Assembly (NCBI RefSeq): GCF_037392515.1
Contig: NC_090295.1
Coordinates: 22,298,501-22,362,500, forward strand
Source of the DNA: Haliotis asinina
Taxonomy: Eukaryota; Mollusca; Gastropoda; Lepetellida; Haliotidae
Direction: 5' to 3'
Length of the DNA: 64,000 nt
Under the pieces are notes generated by a model. It was not told the origin of the DNA and made no database searches. It worked only from the letters and a program-made list of their open reading frames with translations. The translations under genes and the position numbers were made by a program. Shown here piece after piece: positions 52,217 through 64,000 of this stretch (the first letter of the stretch is position 1; each line of letters starts with the position of its first letter).

Positions 52217-55200
52217 TTACTTTTCTTCAAAGTACAGGACAGTCTTGTCTAGAAGATCTACATCACGGATCTGTACAGTCAAGGTGGATAATACCTTTCT
52301 TGGTGCATTACAGGCCAATACATATTGAGACAGGTTTTGTTGGGAGACATTCTCAGCAAAGTGGTGTATATCTTGAAGATAGTCCGATGGACTGAAATAA
52401 CGCTGACATCGTTTGCCGTCTGCTGGCAGTTTGACTGCAAGCAGCAACCTCTCTTCCTGTTCTGTTGGTTCTGGTGGTAAGGGATGTTCTGGAGGGGGCA
52501 GATTTAATCCAGAGAGAGACTGAAATGATACAGAGGCTGGATCATTTTGATCTTTTTGTTGAGTTTCCGTTTTATCACTTTTGTGAACTGTCATACCACT
52601 AGGCTGTTGGGTGGACTGGGACTTAGCGACTCTGGTTTCATTAAGGTGAAGGTCATCCATGTCAGAATGGAGGGATGCAGGCTCATCTTGCTGGACATCT
52701 GGATCACCAATTGAGGGCAGACGGCGGAATTTGTTAAATGATGATGGAGGTCTCATAACTGTTACATTTGGTAAATCTGTGAGGAAAACAGACAAGGTGA
52801 AAAATGTATTGGTCACAGATGAGAGTTCATGAAAGTTGCTGAAACAGCAGAAATGACAAAAGAGTCAACATGTGCTGGTGTGATTGATCAAATACGGTAA
52901 TCGACACTGATCGTTCAATCAACTGATATGCACAGCAATTACTGATAACCTCGGGAGACATATCATAGCAATGTTCATAAAAAATGAAACATCAAATTTA
53001 TCTTTAGAAAGTAGGCATTTCATTGTTACGTTTGTTAAATCACGATGAAAACAACTGATGTAGTTTCCTGACTTGTAAAACTGTGATGTAAACAACATAT
53101 TTGCATGCACAACAGAAAGTAGCCCAGATCATCTTGATGATGGTATTAATGTGCCTCTTTCATCTGCACAATGATGTTGCCCACATTAGTTTTGTGGTGA
53201 GGTTATTATCCAATATTGATCGATTACAGAGCTCTGATTATCAATCTGTATAGTGCAGGTCATCACCAACACTAGTGTAAAATACTGTTTGATCCAGTGA
53301 ACACACTTTTTATTGCCAAATGAATAATCATAATAACTATTAAAAATACACTGCAGCAGACATGATAGAGGTGACTAAAAGAGTGCTGGAGGAAGAAGCG
53401 AGAGAGTTTTGTTTAATGCCACACTCATCAATATTCCAGGTGCATGGTGATGGTCTGTAAATAATCAAGTCTGGATCAGACACTCAAGTAATAAACATGA
53501 ATATCGATCTACGCAATTGGGACACAATGACGTATGTCAACCATGTCAGTGAGCCTGAATACCAGATTCTGTTAGTTGCCTCTTACGACAAGTATGGATT
53601 GCTGAGGACCAATTCTAAACCAAATCTTTATAGGATGCTGAAGGAATAAGAGTCAAGATGAAGATATGAAAATCAGTATTCTGTCCTGAGTCTGTAAATG
53701 ATTGATCACCAAAAGAATTTTGCATGATCCAACTTGTAACATAATGACTTCTTCCTTGGATGTGAGGATGTGGTTGAAGAGACAAAAATATTGTAAGTAA
53801 CGTAACATATTGACACCCACTTCACTCCAAAGAGTGAAATTGTTATGTTTTAAGCTATGTCATGCAAAATCCTATTGTCCACCAATTAAGTACATATTTT
53901 ACTATCACTAGAAAGTAGTTTGATTTTGTAACACCATGAAAACAAATCTTAATAGCATGTATTCTCAGACGATTTTGAAAAATCGTGACATCACGGTCTA
54001 ATATCAGTTTGGGAATCAGTTAGATTATGGTTTGTTTTATCATGTTATAAAATTAAAACTACTTTCTGCTCATAGTTGAATATGTTTTAGAATCCTTTTT
54101 GACACAGCTTGTAAACATAAATTGATTTATAACCATTATGACAACAAGCAATTTAGAAAGAATGGTCTTTGAGAAAAAGCTCTAACTTGGAAGCTAGGCA
54201 AAACCCTGACAAGATTAAATGACAGTAGATTGTGAAAACATAAAGCTTTCATTTTTCACAACTGTCATGATTTTACACTTACACCAACGGCAACCTGTAA
54301 ATAAGCCCAGACCAATTTTATTTCTTGTTTTACGGATCCTCCTGCCATAATTTTTCAAGAATAAGAAGAAAAAAAATTAATTTTACCCGCTCCTAAAATA
54401 AAATCCTAACATTTTTATAGGTTGAAAACCTAAACTCACTATGAAATACTTTACAAGTTTTTTTTACCCATATTCACTTCAGAAATTGCCAAAAGTAAAA
54501 TACTTTGAGCATTCAGATGGAATATTACTTTGATTGGAAATTTTATTTTTATTTTTTTTCCTGCCTGCCTTTAGGTTTTCAGAGGAAAAAAATCCATAAA
54601 ACAAAAAGTAAAATTACTCTGGCCTAAGATAATTTTTCCACGGAAATGTAATGAATTCTACAGCAACCCACATAGGCATAACTCACATTGTTACTGAGAC
54701 ATGCCCCTCTTACGGGGTGAAATTTTGTTCACGAATTGTACACTGTTGTCAAGAAGGTTGGGTTAAGGTAATTAAATGTGGAAATGAGTAGTTTAGATGA
54801 CAGGGTTTCATTTATAACTATGCCAATAAATAATTTATGTATTTGTACCCCCTTAGAGTATATGTGATCTTTAAACAATAATCTGCAACGCATTAAGATA
54901 TGTTTCACTGTATCTGTAGCTGCATAATATTGATAATAGTAATTAGCATAGAAAGCAGTATCCAAATACCTTTCTCCACTGGTGGGGGTTGACTTATCCG
55001 AGAGCTTGTAGGTCGCTGCCGTGACGACATGGGCCGCACTCTCTGAGTGGATGGTGGACGAGGGGGTGGAGAAGGGACATAACCTTCGTCTGAACCACTT
55101 GACACTGGTCGAGGACTCTCCAAATCATCTCTGTGCCCCACACAATAGAAAGAATCATGACTGAGCGAGTGTGGTTTCATACTGCATTCAGGAATATTCC

Positions 55201-58200
55201 TGCAATATCATGGTGGAGGACACCAGAAATGGACTTCACACATTATGTTTCTGTTAAAAATCAAAAATGGATCTTTGGCATGACGAGCTAACACGCTAAC
55301 CAGTGGGCTACCCCACATGGGAAAACAATGACATGTGTCAACCAAGTGAGCAAGTCTGGCCACCCGATTCCATTAGTCACCTCTTACGGCAAGCATGGGT
55401 TGCTAAAGACCAATTCTAACCTGGATCTTTAAAGGTCGAAGTTGATGTGATAAGACATTTGCAAAGTTGGTGGGTGAGTGAGGTTTGGTTTTAGGCTGAC
55501 TTTTGCAATAACCCAGCAATATTACACTGGGGAGACCAGTATTAGACTTAACACACTGCACCCATGTGCAGAATCGAACCCAGGTCTTTGTGTGACAAGC
55601 AAATGCTTTAACCAGTTGGCTACCAAATGCTCCACTTTTGCAAAGAAAGGTTTTGACAATGACAAAAAAGCTCACAACCAAAGTGGACTTTTCATCGAAA
55701 AAAGCAGAAAAAAATAACAAGAGTTTAGTTGAGATTTCAAAACAGTGATAGAATATAAAAATGTATTTGTCATAATAAAACTGGAAATTTTAACTATAGA
55801 TTGTACATTTATACACTTATCCTATCTCATGGTATGCACCTGTCCCGATGGATACCCCTCTGACCTGACAACATCACAGACTTCTGGAAGCTCCAGTCCA
55901 AGATGAGAATGACAGAGACAGGCTGTCAGGTGAACATATGAACTATCTGAACACTTACTGGGATAATTGACAGGTCCTGCGATGGTGTGGGAGCAGAGGT
56001 CACGTGCCAGAAGCCATAAGTTTGTCACTTAGCCAATGGGACATTTTCACACATGGTCACAGGAGAAGAAGAAAGGTGCATACCATTAGATAAAATATGT
56101 TTAAAAATTTGATATTGTATCTTTAACAAGACTCATGCAGATATGACCTGATAAAGGGACCAGAAGTAACCGCCCAACCATTCACTTGGGCAGAGAAAAA
56201 GAGAGTGACAAAGACTGGTAATGGTCTGGTCACATGGGACGATGTGGTGGGAAAAGGGAGGCAACACCACTGGGTGAGTGATTTTACATTTGTTTCAGGG
56301 AATGAAGTGATTCAAGTTTCTGCATACCCATGTGAAAAAAAGGACTGGTAAGCAAATAGCATGAGTCAAGATAAGGACAAATTTAATAATAACATATACA
56401 GTGGGACTCTGTTTTGCCGGACTTGCATCCTCCTCCTTGATGCTGTGTGTGACCTTTCCCCTCTCAACAGCAAAGGGTCCCCAAACGTTGGGGAGGGGGA
56501 AGGGGTAAGAGAGACACCCTCAGTGCTGGAACGTCTCGCTTGTTTGCCTGCCTGCTGATGAATCATGGGTGTCTCTTCATAACATCCTGCTACTCCTGGA
56601 AGGAGGAACCAGTCTCAATTATCTCAGTTTAACATGATATATGGTGATGCTGTCACTTGTAGAGATTCCATGCTCTTTCTTTCGAGTGTGCAGAGAACCA
56701 TAGTTTTTATTATGTGGTTTTGGTTTTGACGTGAACAATGACATATTTATTGACATTTTTCCAATGCCTATCATTGTTAGGATGCGTATCTGAGTGAGTG
56801 AGTTTAGTTTTATGGTGCACTTAGTAATATTCCTGCTTTATGGAGGTGGTCTGTAACAAATTCAGTCTGGATCAGACAATCCAGTGATCGACAGCATTAG
56901 CATTGATCTACACAAGTGGAAATCAGTGACATACATGTGTCAACAGTGTCAGCAAGCCCGACTACCCATATCACTGCTATGATTCGGTTCAGTTCATTGA
57001 AAACTTAACCTGACACCTTACTTTGACATTCGACAACCATTACCACTATTTTGATTCCTTATCTGAATAACTATTTTAATTATTTCCACACACACAGATT
57101 GTAATTTTGAACACAATCCGAGCAGTTTCGAGCCTGACATAGGGCAAAATGTGATTTGTTGACACCGGGCTAATTATCCAGTGAGAATTGTTGTTAGTAC
57201 TTGTAGACATTGCCAGGTTGATGATGAATTTCACTCTTTTAAAAGCTGACTCTGGGAGTTAAATGAAATCAGATGTATTTACTTGTCTCAAGAATCATAA
57301 AAATAATAAAAAATGTCCAAATCGATGCTGACGGTGACCAATATCTGAAAAATCAAATTGAATCAAGGTTTGTTTGAATTGTTGCAGATCTAGACCCAGT
57401 CCTGTTAGTCTCCTCTTACGACAAATATGGATTACTGGAGATCAATTCTAATCTGAAACCTAACAGATATTATGTATTAGAGCTGTGTACTGGAAATACA
57501 CTGTACTGCAATCCATACTGCCATGTACAGGGAGCTAAAGGGTTTGATGGTGATTTTGTACATGCAATGCTGATTTTCTACATGCTTCAATCAACCAACC
57601 AACCAACCAACCAACCAACCAACCAACCAATCTGTTCGACACAGATCAGCAAATAATTCATTTGGGTAAGCTCTGTCTGGGGAAGGTTCATAATTTCCCT
57701 GCAACCGACCATCTGCCCAATCATCAACCATTTTACTGTACTCCATAAATGAATTGGTGAAATCGAGAGCTGTAGTTAAACATCATGCTGATGTTGGGGA
57801 AAGAGACCCTTCTGTTCTCCCATTTCTTTCGTCCATAGATTAATAGAGGTAATGAAACATGATCTGACCCTATGTTATTGCAATTATCCTTGTGTCATGA
57901 AATTTTGATCACTTAAAAACTATTGCCGAATTTTCAAAGCAAATTCCATATAATGTAATTTACAAATCTCTTACCTCTAAACCAGTCTCAGTAAACTTAG
58001 TCTCAGTGTATTTCGTTACACTCCACCACTGAGTCTAACACAATCTAGTAGGTCGCGTCAGGTAACCTTTGAGCGACTTATAAGCGTCCAATCAAACGTG
58101 AGACAGTTAAATAGATTTAACCAATCAAACAACAGCTACTATTTAGGGATCGGAGGGACTTTCAAAATATTCAGGTTACTGACACAGATCTCTCCACAAA

Positions 58201-59679
58201 CAAAAACCTGTATGTAACACAGTTATTTGACCAGCAGTACATACGCTCTTGGGGTTCTGTTGACATGGTTACCATTAGCCAATATTTCTGCAAGATGACA
58301 TCCTTGAATATTGCCCAAAACACTATTTTCAGCGACTGTTTACTCACCGTTGTCATAGCTGTAACGTGCACCACCTGGAAGTGAGCGTATGCTAAATCTA
58401 AGCATTAAGAATCATTCGGGTATGAACCTTTTTGAGATAAAAAGTTCAAAAGGTATGTGCGAATGTCCACTTTCATGATTTGGTAAGGTTACCTGACGCA
58501 ACCTCCCATAAGGTTTCGTTAAACTCAGTAGCGGAGTGTAACCAAAAGCACTAAGGATAAGTAGACTGACCTGTAAACTTGATTATTTGTGTCAAACACA
58601 TCCAAAATCCAGGTGTTTTTACCACTTTTCACATGGTTTCCCTCTCACTGACCCAAAAAGCTATGCCACACAAGTTTGATCATATGATTTGCTGGCTTGT
58701 CACATAAACAGGATGACTTGTATGGACAATCTCGTGTGTTAATGTCAGAGTAAGAGCAGTCCCAACATAGACAAGCAGAAGACAGTTGTGCTGTCAGTAT
58801 ACAAACAGTGAAGTTATTACTGTTTACATTTTATTTGAGCTATTAAAGTTACATTATTGACCTAGGGTTAAAAAGTAGTTGTTTGCTGAATATGGGCTGT
58901 ATATGTGTTTGGTAACTTGACACGAAGCATTTTCTGGTCATTATTAAGGAAAAGTAAACAGTGTTGCCAGATGATCAAAACTGCAGAAACCGAAAATTAT
59001 TGTTATGAAAAGCGAGAATTACCATTCAAGAGGGGATGATTGGTGTTACATGTCGTTTGAACTTGTGTGACTTGATGATAATTTGGGGGCTTTTAGTTAT
59101 TTTAATGAGTTCTCCAGTAATTGTTGTGTTAGGTTCTGTTAACAATCTCAGTATACATTAATTTATGAATATTATTTGGGATGGGGGATCGGGACAACTC
59201 TTACCCAGTATCGACACTTTGTGTCCTGTCTGCCATGCATGAGACAGTTCGACCACCGACAGGTGTCAGTCCGGATATCGGGGTCCCGCCCGGATCACAA
59301 CTCTGTTACCATATTATATTCCACAAAACATCGTTGTCGTTAAATCTTTGCTTTCAGGGCAATTTGACCATAATACTGGGGATACAATGATGTCTTTTAT
59401 CGTTAATGTTTCTGCTGTCACGACGTTTTAACTGTTAACATTTATTCCACCTCTGCCTCAGAGTCGAGACTGGCCCATCCACTAGGCTGGGTGTTTACAA
59501 TCGCGTCATAAATGGCCACAAAACAAACAAGAGTTACATATTGTCTGTTACATTTGCCTACAGAGCAAACCTTGTGCACGTCTAGACTGAACTGCCGAAG
59601 AATGAAAACTGCTAACATCCGTTGAAGTTTTAGAAATCTTCGCATCATATCTACCATGGCGACTGGCAGGTCGCGCCAT
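52217..59679 (-). CDS. UBXN10: UBX domain-containing protein 10, 3 exons
   Basis: Ciliary adaptor: in vertebrates UBXN10 binds the AAA ATPase p97/VCP through its UBX domain and links it to the IFT-B complex in cilium assembly. Exons: 59679-59571, 55128-54970, 52776-52217. Both introns are GT-AG and phase 1 and join cleanly to 275 residues, against 280 in human. The start ATG has A at -3 and G at +4. The first 190 residues are low-complexity and rich in Ser, Pro and Arg (for example RVRPMSSRQRPTSSR), as in the family, with a conserved NKFRRLPSI motif at about 104-112. The UBX fold is about 198-275, from ERLLLAVKLP to the end, with Pro-Arg at 248-249 where UBX domains carry their p97-contact loop. 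A SINE lies 30 bp upstream of the exon 2 acceptor, a Mutator-like MITE is in intron 1, and a DIRS element begins about 740 bp past the stop. Exon 1 is the least certain part because it is not conserved. Confidence 0.9.
53402..53640 (+). mobile_element. Repeat family B
   Basis: In UBXN10 intron 2, nearly full length. Confidence 0.7.
54305..54624. mobile_element. Harbinger-like MITE, copy in UBXN10 intron 2
   Basis: About 320 bp, inverted ends like the copy at 34497, flanked by TAA on both sides, which suits PIF/Harbinger insertion. Confidence 0.7.
55158..55318 (-). mobile_element. SINE family A next to the UBXN10 exon 2 acceptor
   Basis: Head GAGTGTGGTTTCATACTGCA begins about 30 bp upstream of the acceptor. 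The tRNA-like end GGGCTACCCCACATGGG is retained. Confidence 0.72.
55322..55443 (+). mobile_element. Repeat family B, 3' part
   Basis: Directly follows a family A copy in UBXN10 intron 1; GTGTCAACCAAGTGAGCAAG to GGATCTTTAAAGGTCG. Confidence 0.62.
55471..55633 (-). mobile_element. SINE family A
   Basis: In UBXN10 intron 1; CACCCATGTGCAGAATCGAA and the A box side TTTAACCAGTTGGCTACC are present. Confidence 0.68.
55634..56792. other. UBXN10 intron 1 stretch, nothing recognised
   Basis: No repeat family or coding signal. A GC-richer patch near 56.45-56.55 kb gives overlapping short frames on both strands. Confidence 0.45.
56793..56975 (+). mobile_element. Repeat family B, 5' part
   Basis: In UBXN10 intron 1; the tail lies apart at 57385-57470, so the copy may be split by later sequence. 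Confidence 0.62.
57385..57470 (+). mobile_element. Repeat family B, 3' fragment
   Basis: CTGTTAGTCTCCTCTTACGA and a worn end. Confidence 0.55.
57594..57632. repeat. (CAAC)n microsatellite
   Basis: Nine or so CAAC/CCAA units in UBXN10 intron 1. Confidence 0.9.
57983..58568. mobile_element. Mutator-like MITE, copy in UBXN10 intron 1
   Basis: Same family and orientation as the copy in DNAJC16 intron 2, slightly shorter, with ends CAGTCTCAG and AGACTG. The 10-bp flanks are ACCTCTAAAC and ACCTGTAAAC. Confidence 0.85.
58569..59570. other. UBXN10 intron 1, exon-1-proximal part, nothing recognised
   Basis: AT-rich with no recognised repeat or gene. Confidence 0.45.
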
Positions 59680-60405
59680 ATTTACAATACGGAGCAAATC
59701 AAAGCGTGGCGATGTGATTCGTCAATATTTGGTTTCTTTTGATATTTATTCCTTCGAAATAAAACACACATACACTGATATCCTTATTTGAGGTAAAACT
59801 GTTTCATAGCAATATATGTTTTCATTGAGGAGACACGTACATTTATTTGATATTTAAAAAGTAGGATTATCCAAATCGAATGTGGATTTCTCTTCTTTTA
59901 TTTATTTAAAGATGAACACACTGTAGTCAATGTTTCTGTACATACTACAGGACATGCTTCTATTCTATTGAAAATTAAATTTCTGATCTACATGTAAATC
60001 TTGGCATGCCAAGACCCGAATCATTTCCAGATGCCATTTTGTGTGACCCTTTCTCTTGCATCGCGCTTTGTTCTCTAAATTTCGTTTGGAACCGAACGCG
60101 TAGCTGTTGATCAACGCCTCTCGGTTACAAGAGGTCAAAGGTTGCTGATCTTACCCGGATCTTCACGGGTATGATCTGTAGGAACGTTTTTGTCTTGAAA
60201 GAAACTAAAACGTAAAACAGCTCGTGAAAACGGGGCTACGGACAGTTACAAAACACTGTACACATCACACCGTAGTCGTGAATAAGTTTAACCAGAGATA
60301 ATCTAAAACTTCTATATATATAGTCTTCCTGGTTTTACATCGCTTGTGGCAATGTTACGGCGAGGAACACATGTCCAGTTTACCGGGCGCAGCACCAGCC
60401 AGCCA
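59680..60405 (-). promoter_or_regulatory. UBXN10 upstream region
   Basis: Must include the UBXN10 promoter. A conventional TATA box was not identified with confidence. A family B fragment lies at its far side. Confidence 0.3.
60110..60175 (+). mobile_element. Repeat family B, 3' fragment
   Basis: GATCTTACCCGGATCTTCAC followed by GGGT, upstream of UBXN10. Confidence 0.45.
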
Positions 60406-60610
60406 CCACCCTTTACTATCCATATAGGGTTAGCTAGGGTTTGGGGTTAGGGTTATGCACCCTTTCGATCCATAGGTTTACTAGGGTAGGGGTTCGGGAT
60501 GAGCATCCTTTACGATCCTACGGGATTGGGGTTAGGGTTTGGCACCCTTTCGATCCATAGAGTTAGCTAGTGTTTGGGGTTATAGTGTCTGGCACCCTTT
60601 CCTATCTTCA
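60406..60610. repeat. Degenerate repeat rich in GGGTTAG and GGGGTTAGGG
   Basis: Four to five units of about 45-52 bp, each starting CACCCTTTCGATCCATAG or similar and continuing with GGGTTAG-type words. It resembles telomere words in an interstitial setting, but it is not a clean TTAGGG array. Confidence 0.65.
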
Positions 60611-61337
60611 GAGATTGCTAATTAATCTGAAAATCCATTTTGGGATTCGAACCCTTGAACCACTTATGTCCCATGCCTCCAACCTTAATTCAAAGTTTTG
60701 TGGAATACAATATTTTATATGCCAGTACTGTCACTGAAAATGTCGTAATGTATTTCAAGGAAGACATAGTTTTTAATAATGTATTTCCAGGTAGCCTTAA
60801 TTTAAGAGTGTCAAAGTGATACCCGATAAAGCTTATTCGTCCGTAGTGCACGATGTCTGTTCATTTCTCTGCATTCCTCCCTCGTAACAAGTAGTGAACT
60901 GTGTCAATATCATAATGATAGTTAATTGTTTTAGGACCGAAATTCTGCAACAAACTCACAGAGTTGGTATGATGTTAAGATTATGATCAACGTTTCACTG
61001 AGCATTTTATGTTTGTTAGATTTCTAGTTGAACTGCAATTCATCGGTCCGCTTTTGAGTCAAATAGACTACAGCTGATAACTTAACTTGTGTATGCGCAT
61101 GAGCAAACAAACCTAGCCTGGCATCACAGTACACGCAATTTATCTGTCTGGTAGACTCCACGCACTAATTCTCACGGAGAAAAACCTGATGGGGTTATAT
61201 TGTTGTTTTCACCTTACGCATATTTTCATAAGACCCGGAAAGACATGATTAAAAAAACAAGAAAACAAATGTCCCCGTAGTACGGAAGCCTTTTAGGGAC
61301 ATGTGCTTTTAAATTTTTTGGTTGAAAGTTCAAGATA

Positions 61338-61682
61338 CTAAGTTGAAATTAAAAATACATATTAAGTTGAAATTTCAGGAAAAGTATCTAGAAATTTCAA
61401 ACTCAAGTGGAAATTTCAAAGTAGTTCTCTTGAAATGTCAATGTAATATATATATCTTGAGAATTCAACTTATGTTGAAATTTCAAGAAAAATATCCATA
61501 AAATATCTATAAAACGCATGGCCCTAAAAGGTGTCCGTAAGATTTTGAATAATATGTATTGAATATTGAATCAGTTATAAGTTGAAATTACAACATAGGA
61601 TTTTGAAATGTCAGGGCGTTTTTAAATTAATCAACTTATTAACTAGAAATTTCACCATATTTACTAGTTGAAATTTCAACAG
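61338..61682. repeat. Cluster of GAAATTTC palindromes
   Basis: About ten occurrences of GTTGAAATTTCAA or one-base variants in 350 bp, in no fixed period. Confidence 0.6.
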
Positions 61683-61929
61683 GGGAAAAATTTTTTTCTG
61701 TTTTTTTTCTTTCTGGCTGATTCTCCATGATTAATGTCAATTTGAAATATGTGAATGAGCCTTTAGAGACAATTTGCTTTGGATGCGGACATGTTCGTAA
61801 TGCTCTGTTCGCTGTAAACCGAACTCTTCTAATACAAATGTCCACACCATAACTGGATACAGTAAGGTGTTTGAGAAGCAGGTGCAGAAGTGCTCCTCAT
61901 AAGCGTCTCGTCATTCAATGATTCATTAA

Positions 61930-62170
61930 AGGTCACATGCAACGTAAAACACAACTTTGCAGATTCTGATACCTTTCGGTATGCACTGACCGAAACACAT
62001 CATCAAAAATGCCAGTTCAACCTATAAAGTTGAAAAAAAAACGCGATGAAAAAAAGCCCGCGAAATCGGAGTTCAAACGATTCACTAAATTTCCCCCAGC
62101 TCTAGGGGAAAAGGTGATTTCAACAGCTGTGCTGAGCTGCGCCCATAACGCATGCGCATTGAATAGGTTC
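61930..62170. mobile_element. Truncated copy of the TTAA-flanked element
   Basis: Begins at TTAA (61926-61929), then AGGTCACATGCAAC, and follows the reverse complement of about 8740-8993 until a sharp loss of similarity near 62170. Confidence 0.7.
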
Positions 62171-62330
62171 CCTGTCAGTTTAAACCGTTCCATTACATTA
62201 AGTATCATGTTACTTAAGACAGTAAAAATACATTAGTTAACTCAGACGAAAACCGAATTAACAGTGTCGGTAGATCAGAAGTCCAGTTACTGGGATATCT
62301 CGTTCCGCATCGCGAGAATTGTCAGTCAAA

Positions 62331-62355
62331 ATGGCTTCCGATAACCCGAACACCT
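62331..62355 (+). CDS. Candidate first coding exon of an unknown plus-strand gene (weak)
   Basis: Kozak-like AAAATGG opens MASDNPNT and runs into CACCT-GTAAGG, a good donor. The upstream 100 bp are less AT-rich than their surroundings. No continuation can be confirmed inside the window, so this may be chance. Confidence 0.22.
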
Positions 62356-64000
62356 GTAAGGTTGGTTCTACATTTTCAACATGAATATGCCATACCCTCT
62401 AAGAAGGATTCTAGACATTGACGCTTTGACATCCTCAAAAATATAAGTGCCACAACATGCAATGTATACGTAATTACTTCACTAAACGATACAAATAAAT
62501 CCAATGACTCTAACGACACGCTTTTTTCCTCATTACAAAATATATACAAAGAGATCTTAATCATCTGGGACGTGATTGGTCGTCGTGCGCAACAAAGGGA
62601 TCCTCCTGTACTGAACCCGGCCCACTTGGAAGCTGCTTTATTCGAAGAATGGCGCAGGTTTCCCCTTCAGAGGATAAGGAGGCTGACAGGGGGTGTGGGG
62701 AGGAGAGTTCCGGCAGTCATACAGTCTCATGGAGGTTACACTCTGTATTGACCTTTACTTGTGGAAGACACGCAAAATGACTCTTTGAATGTTCGCATTC
62801 ACCAATAGATTCAACATTCCATGGCCATACTAAGTCTTGTGCAAACATGGTTTTATATGAAAATCAAGTTGTTGTTTTTCAATCGGCACGAGATACAAGG
62901 GGCATTTATTTACGTTCTTTGTGTATAGCGTGGGTGAATGTTTGAGCAATTTACAGAAACAAACATTATTGTAAGACTTTTTCCAGAAGTGAGTTGGTTT
63001 CATCAGCTGTCAGCTGTCGACTGACGATAGATTATGTCCGTGGATTTTAAGAGGTACGTGTATTTTGTATTTCACTGTGAAATGCATTCATATTTATATA
63101 CTATTTGTTTTCATTATCCATATCACATAAACAGGTGTGCTGTATTTTGATATGATGTGTTGAATAAAGGAATTGTTCAATACATGTGTTCGATAATCTT
63201 TTTTTCTAATCTCATTTACACACCTATGTCTCGAATACACCGATAAGTCGTACTTATTGTTTGGTCCCCAGTGATTCGACGCATCGGGATTTGACTATTC
63301 CAAAAAAAAAAAACAAAAAAACCTGTATATTTCGCAAAATCTATTTTTTTAGCTATTTATGTCCCTTCAGCACTTCAGTACTTCAGTGTTTCCTTGTACA
63401 GCCAAAAAAGGTTTTGAACTTTTTAATCCTATATGCCGGTTTTCAGAGAAAATGTATAACAATGCGTGAGAAAAACACATAAGGGTTTTGCGGTGCATAA
63501 GTACACCCGTGCTGTCCCGTAAACCGAAGAGCCTTGGGAATCGAAAGTGTGACGCGAAATATTTCACGTTCGGTGATATGGTTGACCTGCCACAAGGCAT
63601 CCAAAGTGACAAAAAAAAATTTCTGTTCAACACAGACATGGACTGTGCTGTTGACCAAGAATGAAAATAGAAATGGTGGAAGCTGACAGCAAAGCGACAC
63701 GACAATGTTGACTTTGTCTAATTGAAATAGAACTATTTTTCCCCAACCCACCGTCAGGACACACAGGCACCACAAATTCAAATACAAGCCAACTGATAAC
63801 ATTTACGATAAGAACACATATTGGGAAAGATAGCAGGATTTATACTTATGCAGGAAATCATCGCAATGTTTACCACGTTATCATATCTGACGGTCAACAG
63901 TTTATGAAGAAGGCTGTTCATTGATGTCCAACAGAGCGAAACGCCGTGATGTGCTTGACGGTGACACTTCAGATCGAGCAGTTGAGCATTCATGACTATT
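62356..64000. other. Window end, no supported gene
   Basis: Apart from the weak exon candidate near 63034, only overlapping short frames on both strands. A poly-A run lies at 63303-63322. Confidence 0.4.
63034..63053 (+). CDS. Candidate first coding exon, ATG followed by a strong donor (weak)
   Basis: ATG opens MSVDFK and reaches AAGAG-GTACGTG, a strong donor match. No downstream exon was recognised before the window ends. It is an alternative to the candidate at 62331, or chance. Confidence 0.2.

Noticed and set aside
59442-59657. 71-codon minus-strand frame near the UBXN10 start
   Set aside because: A different frame from the supported exon 1 and it reads through the donor; the shorter exon joins in phase with exon 2 and gives the expected protein length.
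59640-59670. X-box-like ciliary promoter motif (GTCGCCATGGTAGA) near the UBXN10 start
   Set aside because: Only about 11 of 14 positions fit the RFX consensus, the second half-site is poor, and it lies within coding exon 1.

Overview
The window looks like nuclear DNA of a marine gastropod, most likely an abalone (Haliotis) or close relative. It is AT-rich, has long introns, and carries many copies of two interspersed repeat families that I recall from abalone sequence. The species call rests on memory, not on a search. There is no operon structure and no bacterial or plasmid signal.

Two host genes can be read, both on the minus strand. DNAJC16, a J-domain and thioredoxin-fold protein of the ER membrane, runs from 37441 down to 5022 in 13 exons and gives a 758-residue protein. 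UBXN10, a ciliary UBX-domain adaptor of the p97 ATPase, runs from 59679 down to 52217 in 3 exons and gives 275 residues. All inferred introns have GT-AG ends and consistent phases, so both genes look complete.

Most of the rest is mobile or repetitive DNA. Two closely similar DIRS-type tyrosine-recombinase retrotransposons lie in the same orientation as the genes. One is inside DNAJC16 intron 7 (16224-22525) and one is between the two genes (45209-51479). Both have inverted terminal repeats and an internal complementary region. A broken piece of a third such element is in intron 2. DNA transposons include a full-length Tc1 copy with two nonsense codons (39311-40612), a decayed DDE transposase (33480-34200), a Mutator-like MITE family with 10-bp target duplications (27404-28028, 57983-58568 and a 62-bp miniature at 37808-37869), a 592-bp hAT-like element (32053-32644), a TTAA-flanked element (7899-8993) and a Harbinger-like pair. 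SINE-like repeats fill many gaps.

DNAJC16 introns also carry several minisatellites. Two of them abut an exon, and their units resemble the neighbouring splice site: a 39-bp array just upstream of the exon 9 acceptor, and a 28-bp array that starts at the exon 4 donor. These arrays, the miniature Mutator-like element and the DIRS end structures are the most interesting things seen. From about 59.7 to 64 kb there is only the UBXN10 promoter side, repeats and two weak candidates for first exons of a plus-strand gene.
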